This document shows, one piece after another, positions 10,801-23,600 of a DNA stretch of 49,604 nt (positions within the stretch are counted from its first letter, which is position 1; each line of letters starts with the position of its first letter). A program made the translations under genes and the position numbers. The notes beneath the pieces were generated by a model. It ran no database searches. It was not told the DNA's origin and saw only the letters and a program-made list of their open reading frames with translations. Source of the stretch: Chromera velia. Its lineage: Eukaryota > Sar > Chromeraceae. Location of the stretch: the NCBI GenBank assembly GCA_018398765.1, contig JAHBMJ010005036.1, positions 25,001-74,604 on the forward strand. Direction: 5' to 3'.

Positions 10801-13013
10801 CCAAAATTTGAAAACACCTGCAGAAGATTCCCTTCGAAAGAAGCAGTAGTCAAACCTGTAGGCAAGATTGAGGAACGGAAGACAACCCCAGTGTCCGATG
10901 CAGTACTGTACCGACGCTCAAGAGACTATTTGATACAGGACCTGAGAGAGAGAGCACGAGTGATTACAGAAAGGACCTTAGTAAGAAACAGCGCTTTCGC
11001 TCGAAGCACAGAAGGATTTGACATTTTTGTGCTAGACCAGTACGCTTACTCGTTCAAAGCCCACAATCGTCTGTCCGAACAGATCATCCAAGCCCTTGCC
11101 CTGAACACCACACCCCAAGAGAGAGTAATATCCACCTATCATCAACACCTGCCGACGTACATAGTACCCAAGGATCAATACATCTGTCCAGTGACTGACT
11201 GCGCTGATTGTCGTGCAAAAGAAGCCGCCGAAAATGCCTTCCGGAAACGTAAACGGACAAGCAAAGGCGAAAGCAAAGAAAGCGGCAATACCGAAACCGA
11301 AAGCAGCAGTAAAAGCAAAGCTAAAGGTACAGCCTAAAGCAAAAGGACTCGCAAAGGCAGCAGCGGCAAAACCCAAGATGATCAACAAACAACCTAAAGC
11401 AAAAGCCGCCCCAGAGCACGCAATATAAGAGCAGGAGGATGTGTCTCTAAATGCACCCAAACACGGCAACCCACCTTCAGCAGAGCTACCCAGTCAGATG
11501 CAGCAACTAGGGGCGCCCGACATCGAGATGACCGATGGCAACCTAAATGCCGGTGCTCAGACAGGATTGGAGCCAGCAGGATTGTCGTTGAAAGATGTCG
11601 ATCTCTCAGTCATACTGGAACTGCAGAAACAAGGGATCGCATTCAACCTCGATGCTGAAGGTCGATTGGTTCCTGCACCACGAGAAGATGAAGGAAGGAA
11701 GTTGGGATAAACAGAAAACCTCTATTTCAATCAAAGAGACATGCCCAAAGTTAAACTCGACCTACCCACCTTCTCAGGAGAAAATCGAACCCAAACAAAA
11801 CCATACTGGGGACGTCTCTTGCGACTAAGAGAGAGAATGAACTGGCACTTCTTTGACTTCCAAGACATCTATTTCCCTTCTACGTTGACAGGGAAGGCAA
11901 AGACTTGGTATGACCAACTACCAACTGAAAGACTGACCGGAGTTACTACTACCGCAGAACTGGGCAATCTCTTCCTCAAAGAATACGAACTAACAGAGGC
12001 AGACCAAGACTCAGCTAAGGAGAAACTGTTCGCACTGAAACAAAAGCTGACCGAATCTATAGATGAGTACGCCTGCCGGTATCGAAGTCTCTGCAACGAG
12101 TGTGGGAAAGAAATAGATTCACCTCAAGTGTCCAAACATTTCATCAAGGGACTCAGTAATGAGACGGTCAGAGTAGCTTTGCGAATGAAAAACTACTCGT
12201 CCTTCCAAGAAGTACTGCTGGACGCCAAGAAATACCTATCCGTAGCTCCCAACGTCACTTATCACATATCAGCAGCCATGGCTGAAGAAGAGGAAGACGG
12301 ACACTCACAGATACCACAGAACCCAACCGACAGAGATGGTACATACCCACTTACCACTTTCGCTTCCCGCTCTCCCATCGGCAACATTCTCTCAGCTCCA
12401 ACCCCTCAGCTACCATCATCCAGAGTCTCGCTTCAAACGAGAGGGTTATCAACCACCGTCACCTTGAACGAAGTCCAAATCGTGAGTCTAGCGACTCAAA
12501 TTGCCAATGACAGAGCGTCCTGCGAGAGATGCGGAGGGATACGAGTTCATTCTACGGAGGGATGCAGCCTTCGAAACGACATCGAGTGTACCTACTGCTT
12601 CCGCAAGGGGCACATTCGGGCAGCTTGCAGGGCTCTAAGAAGAGACTCAGCCAGCCGAACAGCACCAGACCGAGAACAAGGACCGTACAGAATTTGGAAC
12701 GAGGGAAGGACCAACTAAGTGGACGTTCTGGCAGCTCGGCGGCCATATGACCAACCTATGAACGGGATGGGTCCCAGACCCATTGGACCGACCAGGAGAC
12801 CCCTGTCAGGCCCACAATTCATCCCATCGCCACCCCCACACCGCACTGACCTTAGTGGACCGTCAAGAAACCGGATTCCAAACCACCCACGTCCGTTCAT
12901 GCCCAGAGTCAACGCTCACTGGAATGGACCTCCCAGATCAGGAGCCCTATACAGACCTAACCCGGCCACAGGCTCCAACCAAATCCGACCTCCAATGAGG
13001 AATGGGGGGGGGG
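10753..13013 (+). pseudogene. gag: gag polyprotein, decayed
   Basis: Gag forms the nucleoprotein particle of the retrotransposon. The first part (10753-11337) reads in one frame, without an ATG. From about 11213 reading moves to a second frame with a Lys/Ala/Pro-rich basic segment. At about 11741-12270 lies the Retrotrans_gag core: the AKTWYDQLP helix, then ANEYAC-like and KHFIKGLSNETV segments. A zinc knuckle of CX2CX4HX4C type (CTYC...H...C) is near 12592-12633, with a second Cys cluster just before it. A Pro-rich tail follows. In-frame TAA codons lie at 11426, 11708 and 12716; each could be a former CAA. The last part runs into a ten-G homopolymer at 13004-13013, where the pol frame takes over by skipping one base. 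Confidence 0.85.
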
Positions 13014-14384
13014 TTCTTCTCCAGCAGAAAAGGTGACACGATTGCGGAGACGGGGCAGCCGCAATTAATCCATCAGCCCCCTACAAGTGCCTGCACACCG
13101 AAAATAGAATAACAGCAAACAGCTCGATTCAATCCGGAATTATCGGAAAAAGTCCTGCTTGCGTACATTGCTCTTTCATCGAGAGGCGTTGGTACCATGA
13201 TATCATTTATAGATCCACGTTCATCCGCCTCTCCCGCGCTTTGTGACATAGGGGCTGACATCTCACTAATAAATACACGAGTTTTCAGAAGGCTGCAACG
13301 AGAGCACCCTTAGCTCAAGCTACATGAAGTGCCACTCTCTATAAAAAGTGAAGGAGGAACTAGTCTCGAGAACTAGGGAGCAATCACTCTCCCAATCTAT
13401 GTGGGAGGGGAAAGGAAACACCAGAGATTCTTTGTCACTCCAACTATCAAGAACGACGTGATTTTGGGGAAAAGTTTTTGCGACAAGCACCTGGATGGGA
13501 TCTCCTTCCAACCAGACAGAATGCATCTCAAAACCAACGCGAAGGGGGAATCACTCACTATTCCTCTTTTCCCTATTACAGAACTGCAACACAACAAAAC
13601 CTTCCAACCCTTCCCTCTTTTCTTGCTTCAAAAAGAAGTTGCAAAAGAAGGCTACATTTCTTATGTAATACTTACCTTAGCCGACGACTCAAACATCCCA
13701 AACGGGTCCTCGGTATACATTGAGCCACGACAACAGTTCAGGGAGTCGTTGCCTGCTGGAATCAGAACGCAGGAGACGGTGTCAACAGTACAAGAGAGAA
13801 GTGTTTATCTACCTGTCATGAATACGAGGCCGAATGACTTCATCCTTTGCCCGAACAAAATGATGGCATATGCGTCTGTTTGTGTTGTCGGAAGTTAAGT
13901 CACTCCTCCCAGAATGAGCGATAAAGGGCTGGCCACTCTATACGAAACATGTGGAGAGGAGGAGAAAATTGAATGCCAGGTATCGCAAGTAGAGATTGGC
14001 GGGGAGAAACAAGAAGGGACACCGGACAGCCAGCTTTCACCCAAAGAAGTGGAAAAGGCTCAGCAACACATAAAGGAAACTGTAGGCAAGACAGAGAACT
14101 TATCGGAGGAAGAACGGGAGAGATTAGAACAACTGCTGACCGAGTTTCTCCCCTTGTTTCCAACAAGAACGAATCCAGGGACGCTTGGCAATCAGGAAGC
14201 GGCCATCGAAACCATTTCGGATGAACCCGTGTACGTTCGTCCTCGACCGGTCCCACAGGCCCTAAGAAAAGAAGTAGACGAACAGATTAATTAGTGGCTG
14301 GAAAAAAGGATCATACAGGAAAGCTTGAGCGCATGGAGTGCACCAGTTGTGTGTGTAAGAAAGAAAACGGGAGCTTTGCGGCTG
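13014..14384 (+). pseudogene. pol: pol part 1: protease and N-terminal reverse transcriptase
   Basis: This continues gag in the next frame. The retropepsin active-site motif appears as CDIGADISLIN near 13240-13275, D-I-G-A instead of the usual D-T/S-G-A. The C-terminal flap-side region with DVILGKSFC follows near 13455. A linker leads to the RT fingers (VYVRPRPVPQALRKEVDEQIN, then WLEKRIIQ and APVVCVRKKTG). In-frame stops are TAA 13110, TAG 13311, TAG 13374, TAA 13896 and TAG 14292. TAA 13110 directly precedes two Gln codons. Reading stops at 14384, where the CACTA element begins; the frame resumes at 17734 after it. Confidence 0.87.
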
Positions 14385-14621
14385 CACTATGAGCGTGGCG
14401 CGGCTTCGCGCGGCATGCACAGGCTGTGCCACCGGCTTTGGCTTTGCCTTCCGGCATAGCCTTCTAGGACCTCTGGTTTTCTGGCTTCGACTAGCTGCAC
14501 AGCGATTGAAGAAACTGAGGCCACAGTCTTCTTGGTTATCCTTTCTTGAGTGTATGCCAACCTTTTTTGAGGAAAAAAGTCAAATAGGATAGCCAGATAG
14601 ACAGAATCTGATTTTGAAGAG

Positions 14622-15598
14622 ATGAATCACCAGGCCGCTTCTTTGCAGTCGGTGCATGCATCATCTTCTCATGGGAATCCTTCCCCACGATCAGCAGCCG
14701 CCGTTCCTGTTTCAAACGCATCCTCTGGGGAGTGTTGTGTAGCAATTGCAGCACAAACAAGAAAAGAATACCGAAAGTGTGGATGGGAGGCTTTGTGCAG
14801 AAAAGGAATTGAGTTGGTGGGAGAAGGCGCTTCTGTTTCCCAGTTTGTTGGATGGATCGGAGATACTCCTTGCATTGAAGGAAACCTCGTGTACGAGGCG
14901 GGAACCAGCCCGGTTGCTGTGAGGATCAATGAGAAAATTCTCACGCTCTTCAAGGAGGAACTTCTTCTCCAAGATTGGATGTGGAAAACTTACCAGGTCA
15001 GTCATATCGTCCGTCTCCTCGCAAACATTGTTTCACCATCTACAACAAATCAACTCACACCAATCCGGGGCATCCTTTTAATTACCACTGCATATATATC
15101 TATCTGTATGTGCAGAAGAGTGAGGCCGCAGTCATGCAAAAGACTCCGAAGGAGAAGCTGACGGCAATGGAGTTCGCTCCCGTGATATCTGGGTGGAGCA
15201 ACAGAGTGAAGGGTGAGGTCGAGGAGACCTTTCTCTCTCGAATTGTGTTCCCGCTCTCTGTCTACCTGCAAAACTTGGAGGCGAACGAGCTTGCCGTTGC
15301 CGTCCAGAACTGTTTCCGGAGAAAGAGGGAGAAGGAGGAGAGTGGGGAAGGGCAGATGACTGCCCTGACTGCCCACCTTGGCACAGGGGCGACAGCGGAG
15401 AAAGCAAAGACCACGCTCCAATTCCAACTAGAATACAGAGCTGCTGTTGAGCTAGCTCGAGCAGCCTATCCAGACGCCTTCAAACTCGTCAGAGGGGAGG
15501 CAGCAGTGATAGCAGGAGTATCGCAGCAGCTCACTCAAACGCAGGATCGAAAAAAAGTGCAACATCTTTGCGGCAGAAGTTGTGAAAGTCGCTTTTGA
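14622..15598 (+). CDS. CACTA second gene (TnpA-like position), two exons
   Basis: Exon 1 runs from ATG 14622 to 14996, with donor GTCAGT. The intron is 14997-15115, ending TATGTGCAG. Exon 2 is 15116-15598 with TGA. Exon 1 is exactly 125 codons, so the join is phase 0, giving a protein of about 285 aa. The N-terminus is Ser/Ala-rich, then comes a compact region (WEALCRKGIELVGEG) and a helical second half (LEANELAVAVQNCFRRKREKEE). A further splice near 15590, to an AG at about 15650, is possible. CACTA elements usually encode a DNA-binding TnpA beside the transposase. The position suits that role, but the sequence is not recognised. Its 3' end overlaps the transposase end on the other strand. 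Confidence 0.5.
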
Positions 15599-17489
15599 TC
15601 GATCTAACTGACTGTCTCTGATTTCAGACACGACAGAGGTCGACTCTGCACGTGAGTACTTCACACGGCTCAGCCATTCATTGATGTCCAACCCCCGGTC
15701 TTGGCCATCCCGTGCTCTTCTGTTGCCAACCACTGTCCTTCTCTTCGGTTTCGGCCGCACATAGATCAATTTCGCGTCCACAAACCACCTGAGGACACAA
15801 AACACGTGAAAGCGCAGAACGCCCTCCAAAGTGATGTGCATCAGATCGATGAGAAAAACAAAGAGAAAGTGGACCCCAGTGAATTCATACAGCCTTGACC
15901 AAGGCGTCTTTCTCTTCACCCCTGTCTTCTTTGAATGTGCCTCTGCCTCTTTTGCAGTCCCCCCACCGTCCAAGAGACGCTTTCGCTCTCTCAAATTACT
16001 TTCGAACTCCCCGATAGAAATGAAACGGCAGCCAGTGCACCACCAGCTAGACTCTAAAAGCTTAAAACTCAGGAAATTGCAATGGGGGCAACATCTATGT
16101 GCACTTGAGATGTCTTTCTCTCCCGCATTCAGAGAGAATGCAGGCATGTCAAAAACTCCTGCAAGCAAGGCACCCTTAACCATCCTGTCTCCCCAAACTG
16201 TTCGCATGGGAATGCCCCCAGCCAGACGACGCATAAAAAAAACAATGTCTTCTGCGATGGCATCAATCCCTCCCTCTACGCTGTTACATGCCTCCTTGAG
16301 TTGATACAGGGCAACAGCACAATACAGCAGACAGAATGTCCATCGCCTTGCCCCCTCCAGATTCAAACAGTAGAACTCCCACTGCAGTGACTTTGTTGGA
16401 TCGTTCACCAGGGGATTTTGCACTGTGGCATCATCATTTGCCATTCCCCAAAACATTAGTAACAGCGGCAGTAGTCGCCCGTAGTCATAGACCTCTCGAT
16501 TCAGCTGTTCGTCCTTGTGGAACGTCAGATGACCCCTTGGTGAATCACCCCCACCTTCACTGTCTCCATCATAATTCCCTTCCAGTTCTGGCACCTGCAC
16601 ACGTATTTCCTCTTCCTCCTCCTCCTCCTCTACTTCAGCAACCCACGAGTCATCATCAGCAGGTCGATTGCGCTCCCACTCATCTGCCTTAGCAGTGCGG
16701 GACTATCTCTGGGGTGCAACTCTAGACGAAGAAAGCTGCCCCTGTTGTTCAGCTCTCAGATCGTTCGACCACTCAAGCACCAACGGATGAGTCTAGTATA
16801 CATCTCCATCGAAAATGGATTCCATCTTGTCAGGGGCGAGGGAGTTGGGGTCGTTGGGGTCGACAGGCTCTGCAAATTTCCACTTCTGCAAAGAAAGAGA
16901 AGGAAGCGAAAACAAAAGTTCAGCGAAGACTGTTTATCCAACTTAACCCAGCAGGTTAAAACTGACTCACCTCTTTGATATCATCCAGTAAGAGCAGGTC
17001 ACGTGTCATCTGCTCCAAATCTAAGACTCAGATGCCGCAGTCCAAGCGCTTCATTCGCTTGCCGATGAAGTCGTCATTGATCTCGCCCTTCATCAGGGCG
17101 AAGTCTCGCATACCATGACGATTCCCCTCCAGCTTTGTAGAGAAAAGCGGACCTTTTAAGTTGGCGCTCTGGATAGCAGAGTACAACTTATTCAGATCGC
17201 CGACAAAAGAAGAGGACTGCGTGTAAGAAACGAAGGAACACCACTTAAGTTTCTTGATGACATCGGCTTGAAGGTTCTCTATATACTCCTCAACAGTCAC
17301 GTCTTTTGTTCGCTCTGACAAGTAAACTCTGTCCCACTCTGCACGTGGAGCAAAAGCAGGCTCCACTACCCCTCCGGTCTGCTGCGAGTGCTGCTGCGCT
17401 GCCCGCAACGCCCCACAGTTCTCTCTTTGATGCCTGTTGAGATTGGACTGAGTTGGAAAAGATTTAGGGCACCACTCACATTTGAACAT
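15452..17489 (-). pseudogene. CACTA transposase (Transposase_21/tnp2 family), with three internal stops
   Basis: Two exons join in phase 0: 17489-16971 (173 codons) and 16885-15452 (478 codons with stop). The 85-nt intron has GTGAGT and TTTGCAG. Exon 1 starts with a CX2CX12HX4C zinc finger (FKCEWCPKSF...H...C) for DNA binding. Exon 2 carries an acidic Glu run, then the family's LLAGVFDMPAF segment followed by a Cys pair (CCPHC), and the D-x-M-H motif in FLIDLMHITLEGVL. The transposase cuts and pastes the element by its CACTA ends. Internal stops are TGA at 17030-17028, TAG at 16795-16793 and TAG at 16705-16703, all on the minus strand and all consistent with C-to-T at CGA or CAG. The intact frame otherwise suggests fairly recent inactivation. 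Confidence 0.85.
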
Positions 17490-17731
17490 TCTGTCGATCT
17501 CAGCTTCTGGAAAGGCTTTGAAGACCGGAAAAGGGTGGCATACACTCTAGAGGCATACAGTAAGACGTTGCTATAGTGGTGTTTCATGAGGGCCTTCCGT
17601 TAGTCCAAGCCAACAGAACGGCAGAGCCTATTCGTACTACAAAAGGCTGCGCCAGCGATTTTGGCTGGCATAGGCTGTGCCGGCCCGCATAGCCTATGCC
17701 GCGCGGCATACACTGCGCCACGCTCATAGTG

Positions 17732-20700
17732 TGTGCATTGATTTCAGGCAACTGAATCTAGCGTTGGTCAAAAAAAATTATCCCATGCCTCGAGGAGACG
17801 ACATAGTTACCCTTCTGCAAAACCGGACTGTCCACAGTGTATTAGATCTCTCAGAGGCTTTTCTTCAAATAAAAGTGAAAGAGAGCGATCAACAAAAACT
17901 GACTTTTGCTTGCCATCGAGGATCTTTCAAGTTCCTCAGAGTTCCGTTCGGACTCGCTAGTAGTCCCAGCTACCTGCAAGTAATAATGGACACATTGCTG
18001 TCGGGTCTACTCAACAACTGTTGTTTTTGCTACCTCGATGACTTACTGGTGTCAAGCAAGTCGGAAGAGCAACATTTTGAGGATTTAAGGGCTGTGTTGG
18101 AACGTTTCAAACAAGTAGGAGTAAAAATCAATTTTAAGAAGTCAGCGTTCTTCCAAAGAAAAGTGACATATGTGGGCCACACGATCACCCCTGAAGGCAT
18201 CTTGCCTTCAGCAGAAAAGACAGAATACATCAGGAATGCAGCCCCTCCCAAAATAGTCAAGCAGGTCCGATCATTCCTCGGGCTGTGTTCGTTTTTCAGG
18301 AAGTTTATGTATCAATTCAGTCAGATCAGTGGGCCCTTCTTAGAACTGACCAAGAAGAATGCAAAATTTACCTGGGAGGAAAGGCACCAACAAGCCTTCG
18401 AACGTCTCAAAGAAGTTCTTTGTTCCGCACCAGTGCTCAGTCACCCTTGCTGGGATTGCCCGTTCATCCTGCGGTGCGATGCGTCAGGGAAGGCACTCAG
18501 CGCGATTTTAATACAACAATCAGATGAAGGAAAGGAGCGCGTGATTGCTTATGCTTCACGAAGACTGATAAACATCGAACAGCAATACCACGTGTCGGAG
18601 CAAGAACTTCTGGCGGTGGTGATGGGCTGTCAAAAGTTCAGGCACTGGCTGTACGGGACTGAATTCATCATCTACTCTGACCATGCGGCTCTGCAGTACG
18701 TGATGAAAAGAAAAGAGACGAGCCCTCGACTCTTGAGACTTTCTCTCAAACTCTCGGGATACAACTTTCGAATTGCCTACATAAAGGGGAAGAGCAATGC
18801 AGCTGCAGATGCGCTGACGAGAAAACCTTTCGTACATGACCACTATCCCCCTCACGAGTCTGACGCAGGGTCAGAAGCCTCTGTGATAGTTGCAGCCAAT
18901 CAAGCAACTCAAAACAGGGGAAAGAAGAGAAAGGCAACTGACCAACCTGAGCTCTCAACAGAACATGAACCAAAGAAGTATCCTGTTCCGCTCCTTGTTT
19001 CGTCTCACGAACCTGCAGACATTATCAAAGCACAAGAGGAGGACCCAGAACTCATTAACATGAGAAAATTTTTGAAAGAAGGGGCAGTGCCAGAAGGACT
19101 CAGCTACAAAGAGAGCATCCGAATTCTTGCCCAAGCACCCCTTTATGTACTACAAGAAGACATCCTCTTCCGAATTTTACCTCCCGCAAACAAACATGAA
19201 AAGGGAGCGCGTTTCCTGCTGGTAGTCCCTCGAAATATGCAAAAAGACATTCTGAAAGATCACCACACTCACCTGCTGCTGGGTTGTCATCAAGGGATGG
19301 AGAGGATGCTGAAGTCCCTGTCGACGAAGTACTACTGGGATGGCATGTTCGCATAGGTGCGAAATTTTGTAAGGACCTGCAGAGAATGTCAGAAGAGGAA
19401 GAAGGGAAGAGAGGAAAATCAATATGAACCACAAGTGCTGAACGACGCTCCTCTCGAATGTTGGATTATGGACACGATGGGTCCAATATCAAAAAGCGCA
19501 CAAGGCAACCGATTTATCCTCATTTTTGTCTGTGTCTCCAGCAAATACTGTGAGTTGGTTGCTCTACCAGACCAAAAAGCACGCACGGTAGCGTGGGCTT
19601 TCTTGACCACGATTATCTCGAGGTATGGGGGGCCTCTCAAGCTCTGGAGTGATCGAGGTTCAAATTTTCTGGAGCCCATCATGCAAGCAGTCAGCGACCT
19701 GGCTGGGTGTAAAAGAATTGTTAGTATCGCGCATGCTCCCGAAACTCAAAGACGAGCCGAACGAGTGAATCTGGACATAAAGAACTGTATAGCAAAATAT
19801 ATCGACGAAGCAGACAAAGCAATATGGGATCTGTTTCTTTGCTGGGCTCAGCTCAGTCACAACACAACCTACCAGACATCCATCGGTCAGAGCCCTCATG
19901 AAATCCTGTTTGGTAAACCTGCCAATCACCCGATCAAGATCCTCGACAATCTGCAAGAAGACAAAGAATTCCAACTGCAGGATTACGCAGTTCTTTTGAC
20001 GGAAATCCGAAATGAAAACACTCAGAAACAGAAGTTGTTTCAAGAAGCCGCCATTCAAAAGATGAGAAGGAAATTTCAGTTAAAGAGAAGGAACATTAAA
20101 CAGATTGAGATAAACGATTATGTGTGGGTCATGAAAGGGGAGCGAGTAAAAAAAAAATTCAGTCAAGGATTGAAACCGAATTATGACGGTCCGTATTTGG
20201 TGGTGGACGTCAAACTATCGGGGGCATTGGCTGTCCGTCTTCCAGGGTCACAAGCAAGTCAAGTCGTGTCAAGAAGGAGAGTAAAACCATTCCTCGCGTC
20301 TGATATCCGAGAAAGCGAGCGACTTGAGGAGGAGTTTGAATAAAGACAAATGAATGAGGGCCCCAGCGATAGTGTGCAAGGCACTGACGGATCGAGTGAA
20401 GAGTCTGACGGGGGAGAGGCTAGAGACAGCGAGGAGGACAACGACCCCGATGCGGAAGCACCCCACCTGCAAAGAAGAAGAAAGAAGCGGAAAAACGACC
20501 CACAAGAGAATGCTCTAAACGAGAAGTGAGGAAAACAAAACGATAGCGGAGATAGAAGCAAGCCCGGAAAACGAGAGAGAAGAGATGACAAAAATGATGG
20601 ACCAAAACAAAAGAAGGCAGTCATTGCGAAGGAGCAATCAGAAGAAGATGACAAAAAGGAATACGTGGTTGAAGAAGTCTGTGGGAGACGAACCTGGAAT

Positions 20701-20820
20701 GGAGAGACAGAGTATTTGCTCAAATACAAGGGATACGACGGGCTCTATTTCACACCTGAAAAAGACATGGACTGTCCGAAATTGGTAGCAAAGTTCCTCA
20801 AAGGTCAAGGCAAGGGATGA
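17732..20820 (+). pseudogene. pol: pol part 2: RT, RNase H, integrase, chromodomain
   Basis: The reading frame resumes after the CACTA element. RT has the catalytic YLDD at 18031-18042. RNase H has RCDAS near 18478, the SEQELL Glu near 18598, SDHAAL near 18676 and an ADALTR end near 18810. Integrase has an HHCC-type zinc region (about 19261-19395) and catalytic D near 19468, D at 19651 and E at 19759, with exactly 35 residues between the last two. A chromodomain follows at about 20656-20805 (EYVVEEV, then TEYLLKYKGYDG), which in chromoviruses targets insertion to marked chromatin. Stops within this frame are TAG 19354, TAA 20341 and TGA 20527; the terminal stop is TGA 20818. The acidic, Lys/Arg-rich linker before the chromodomain is open apart from those stops. 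Confidence 0.9.
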
Positions 20821-21094
20821 TCGACAGACAAGAGGTTGGGAAGGTGGAATGAAAGGACAGGACTAACCTCTGACTCCTTCCCAACGGAAGACAAGAAGTT
20901 AAACAATCGCACAAAAGAAAATAGGTGTAGGTACCTGCAAACAAAAGTCGCCAAAATAGGAGAGGGGAACAATTTATGGAAACAGACTCAACCAAAAGGC
21001 CGCACAGCGCCTGGAACTGAACCTGTGCTATGTCAAACACCAATCAGACATTCGAGAGTTCCAAAATATAGAGTGAGATGCAATTGATGGTTGA

Positions 21095-23600
21095 AGGACT
21101 GGAGATAAAGAAGGAGATGGCTGAAAGCACGAACAGAGCGTGCGAAGTTTGGAGGTGAAGGAGGAGACGGCTGAACATGCGAACAGAGCGTGGAAAGTCT
21201 GGAGGTGAAGAAGGAGACAGCTGAACACGCGAACACAGCGTGGAAAGTCTGGAGGTGAAGGAAGAGACGGCTGAACACGCGAACAGAGCGTGGGAAGTCT
21301 GGAGGTGAAGAAAGAGACGGCTAAACACGCGAACAGAGCGTGGAAAGTCTGGAGGTGAAGGAGGAGACGGCTGAACACGCGAACAAGGCGTGCAAAATCT
21401 GAAGGTGAAGGAGAAGACGGCTGAACACGTGTACACACCATGGGAAGTCTGGAGGTAAAGAAGGAGAAGGCAGCTGAACACGCGAACACAGCGTGGAAAG
21501 TCTGGAGGTGAAGGAGGAGACGGCTGAACACGCAAACAGAGCGTGGGAAGTCTGGAGGTGAAGGAGGAGACGGCTGAACATGCGTACACACCATGAGAAG
21601 TCTGGAGGTGAAGAAGGAGACGGCTGAACACGCGAACACAGCGTAGAAAGTCTGGAGGTGAAGGAGGAGACGGCTGAACACGCGAACACAGCGTAGAAAG
21701 TCTAGAGGTGAAGAAGGAGACGGCTGAACACACGAACAGAGCATGGAAAGTCTGGAGGTGAAGGAAGAGACGGCTGAACACGCGAACAGAGCGTAGAAAG
21801 TCTAGAGGTGAAGAAAGAGACGGCTGAACATGCGAACAGAGCGTGGAAAGTCTGGAGGTGAAGAAGGAGACGGCTGAACACGCGAACACAGCGTGGAAAG
21901 TTTGGAGGTGAAGGAGGAGACGGCTGAACATACGAACAGAGCGTGGGAAGTCTGGAGGTGAAGGAGGAGACGGCTGAACACGCGAACAGAGCGTAGAAAG
22001 TCTGGAGGTGAAGAAAGAGACGGCTGAACATGCGAACAGAGCGTGGAAAGTCTGGAGGTGAAGGAGGAGACGGCTGAACACGCGAACACAGCGTGGAAAG
22101 TTTGGAGGTGAAGGAAGAGACGGCTGAACATGCGTACACAGCGTGGGAAGTTTGGAGGTGAAGAAGGAGACGGCTGAACACGCGAACAGAGCGTGGGAAG
22201 TCTGGAAGTGAAGGAGGAGACGGCTGAACATGCGAACATAGCGTGGAAATTCTGGAGGTGAAGGAGAAGACGGCTGAACATGCGTACACAGCGTGGGAAG
22301 TCTGGAGGTGAAGAAGGAGACGGCTGAATACGCGAACAAAGCGTGGGAAGTCTGGAGGTGAAGAAGGAGACAGCGGAACACGCGAACAAGGCGTGCAAAA
22401 TCTGAAGGTGAAGGAGAAGGCGGCTGAACACGCGTACAGAGCGTAGAAAGTCTGGAGGTGAAGGAAGAGACGGCTGAACACACGAACACAGCGTGGAAAG
22501 TCTGGAGGTAAAGAAGGAGACGGCTGAACACGCGAACAGAGCGTGGGAAGTCTGGAGGTGAAGGAAGAGACGGCTGAACACGTGAACACAGCGTAGAAAG
22601 TCTGGAGGTGAAGAAGGAGACGGCTGAACACACGAACAGAGCATGGAAAGTCTGGAGGTGAAGGAAGAGACGGCTGAACACGCGAACAGAGCGTAGAAAG
22701 TCTGGAAGTGAAGAAAGAGACGGCTGAACATGCGAACAGAGCGTGGAAAGTCTGGAGGTGAAGAAGGAGACGGCTGAACACGCGAACACAGCGTGGAAAG
22801 TTTGGAGGTGAAGGAGGAGACGGCTGAACACGCGTACACAGCGTGGGAAGTTTGAAGGTGAAGAAGGAGACGGCTGAACACGCGAACAGTGCGTGGGAAG
22901 TCTGGAAGTGAAGGAGGAGACGGCTGAACACGCGAACACAGCGTGGAAATTCTGGAGGTGAAGGAGGAGACGGCTGAACACGCGAACACAGCGTGGAAAG
23001 TCTGGAGGTGAAGGAGGAGACGGCTGAACACGCGAACACTGCGTGGGAAGTCTGGAGGTGAAGGAGGAGACGGCTGAACACGCGAACAGAGCGTAGGAAG
23101 TCTGGAGCTGAAGGAGCAGACGGCTGAACATGCGAACGCAGCGTGGGAAGTTTGGAGGTGAAGGAGAAGACGGCTGAACATGCGTACACAGCGTGGGAAG
23201 TCTGGAGGTGAAGAAGGAGACGGCTGAACACGCGAACAAAGCGTGGGAAGTTTGGAGGTGAAGAAGGAGACAGCGGAACACGTGAACAAGGCGTGCAAAA
23301 TCTGAAGGTGAAGGAGAAGACGGCTGAACACGCGTACACACCATGGGAAGTCTGGAGGTGAAGGAGGAGACGGCTGAACACACGAACACAGCGTGGAAAG
23401 TCTGGAGGTGAAGAAGGAGACGGCTAAACATGCAAACAGAGCGTGGGAAGTCTGGAGGTGAAGGAAGAGACAGCTGAAACACGCGAACACAGCGTGGGAA
23501 GTCTGGGGGTGAAGAAGGAGACGGTTGAACGTTCAGACAGAGCGTTGAAAGTCTGAAAGGAAGGAAGAAACGGCTGAACGCACAAACAGAGCGTTCGGAG
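21095..23600. repeat. 50-bp minisatellite inside the retroelement, about 50 copies
   Basis: The unit is about 50 bp and follows the pattern GTCTGGAGGTGAAG, then GAGACGGCTGAAC, then GCGAACA.AGCGTG. For example TGGAAAGTCT recurs at 21191 and 21241. Because 50 is not a multiple of three, all three minus-strand frames read the same 50-residue superunit and stay open for up to 853 codons, broken where a CTA arises in a unit. The plus strand has frequent TGA in every frame. It lies in the 3' untranslated part of the element, after pol. I take it as non-coding satellite captured or expanded in the retroelement. Confidence 0.92.

Larger units (their letters stand above)
14385..17731. mobile_element. 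CACTA (EnSpm-type) DNA transposon nested in pol
   Basis: The ends are CACTATGAGCGTGGCGC and its exact reverse complement, with the diagnostic CACTA/TAGTG termini. Subterminal palindromic words of the GGCATAGGCTATGC kind follow on both sides. TG is duplicated at 14383-14384 and 17732-17733; removing the element and one TG restores the RT frame. A 2-bp duplication is short for CACTA elements, which usually give 3 bp. The 3347-bp element carries a minus-strand transposase of the Transposase_21/tnp2 type, with three internal stops, and a convergent plus-strand two-exon gene. Confidence 0.93.

Noticed and set aside
10287-10811. ORF of 174 codons over the LTR end and leader
   Set aside because: No ATG start, spans the LTR and primer-binding site, and is kept open by the 89-bp repeats; treated as leader.
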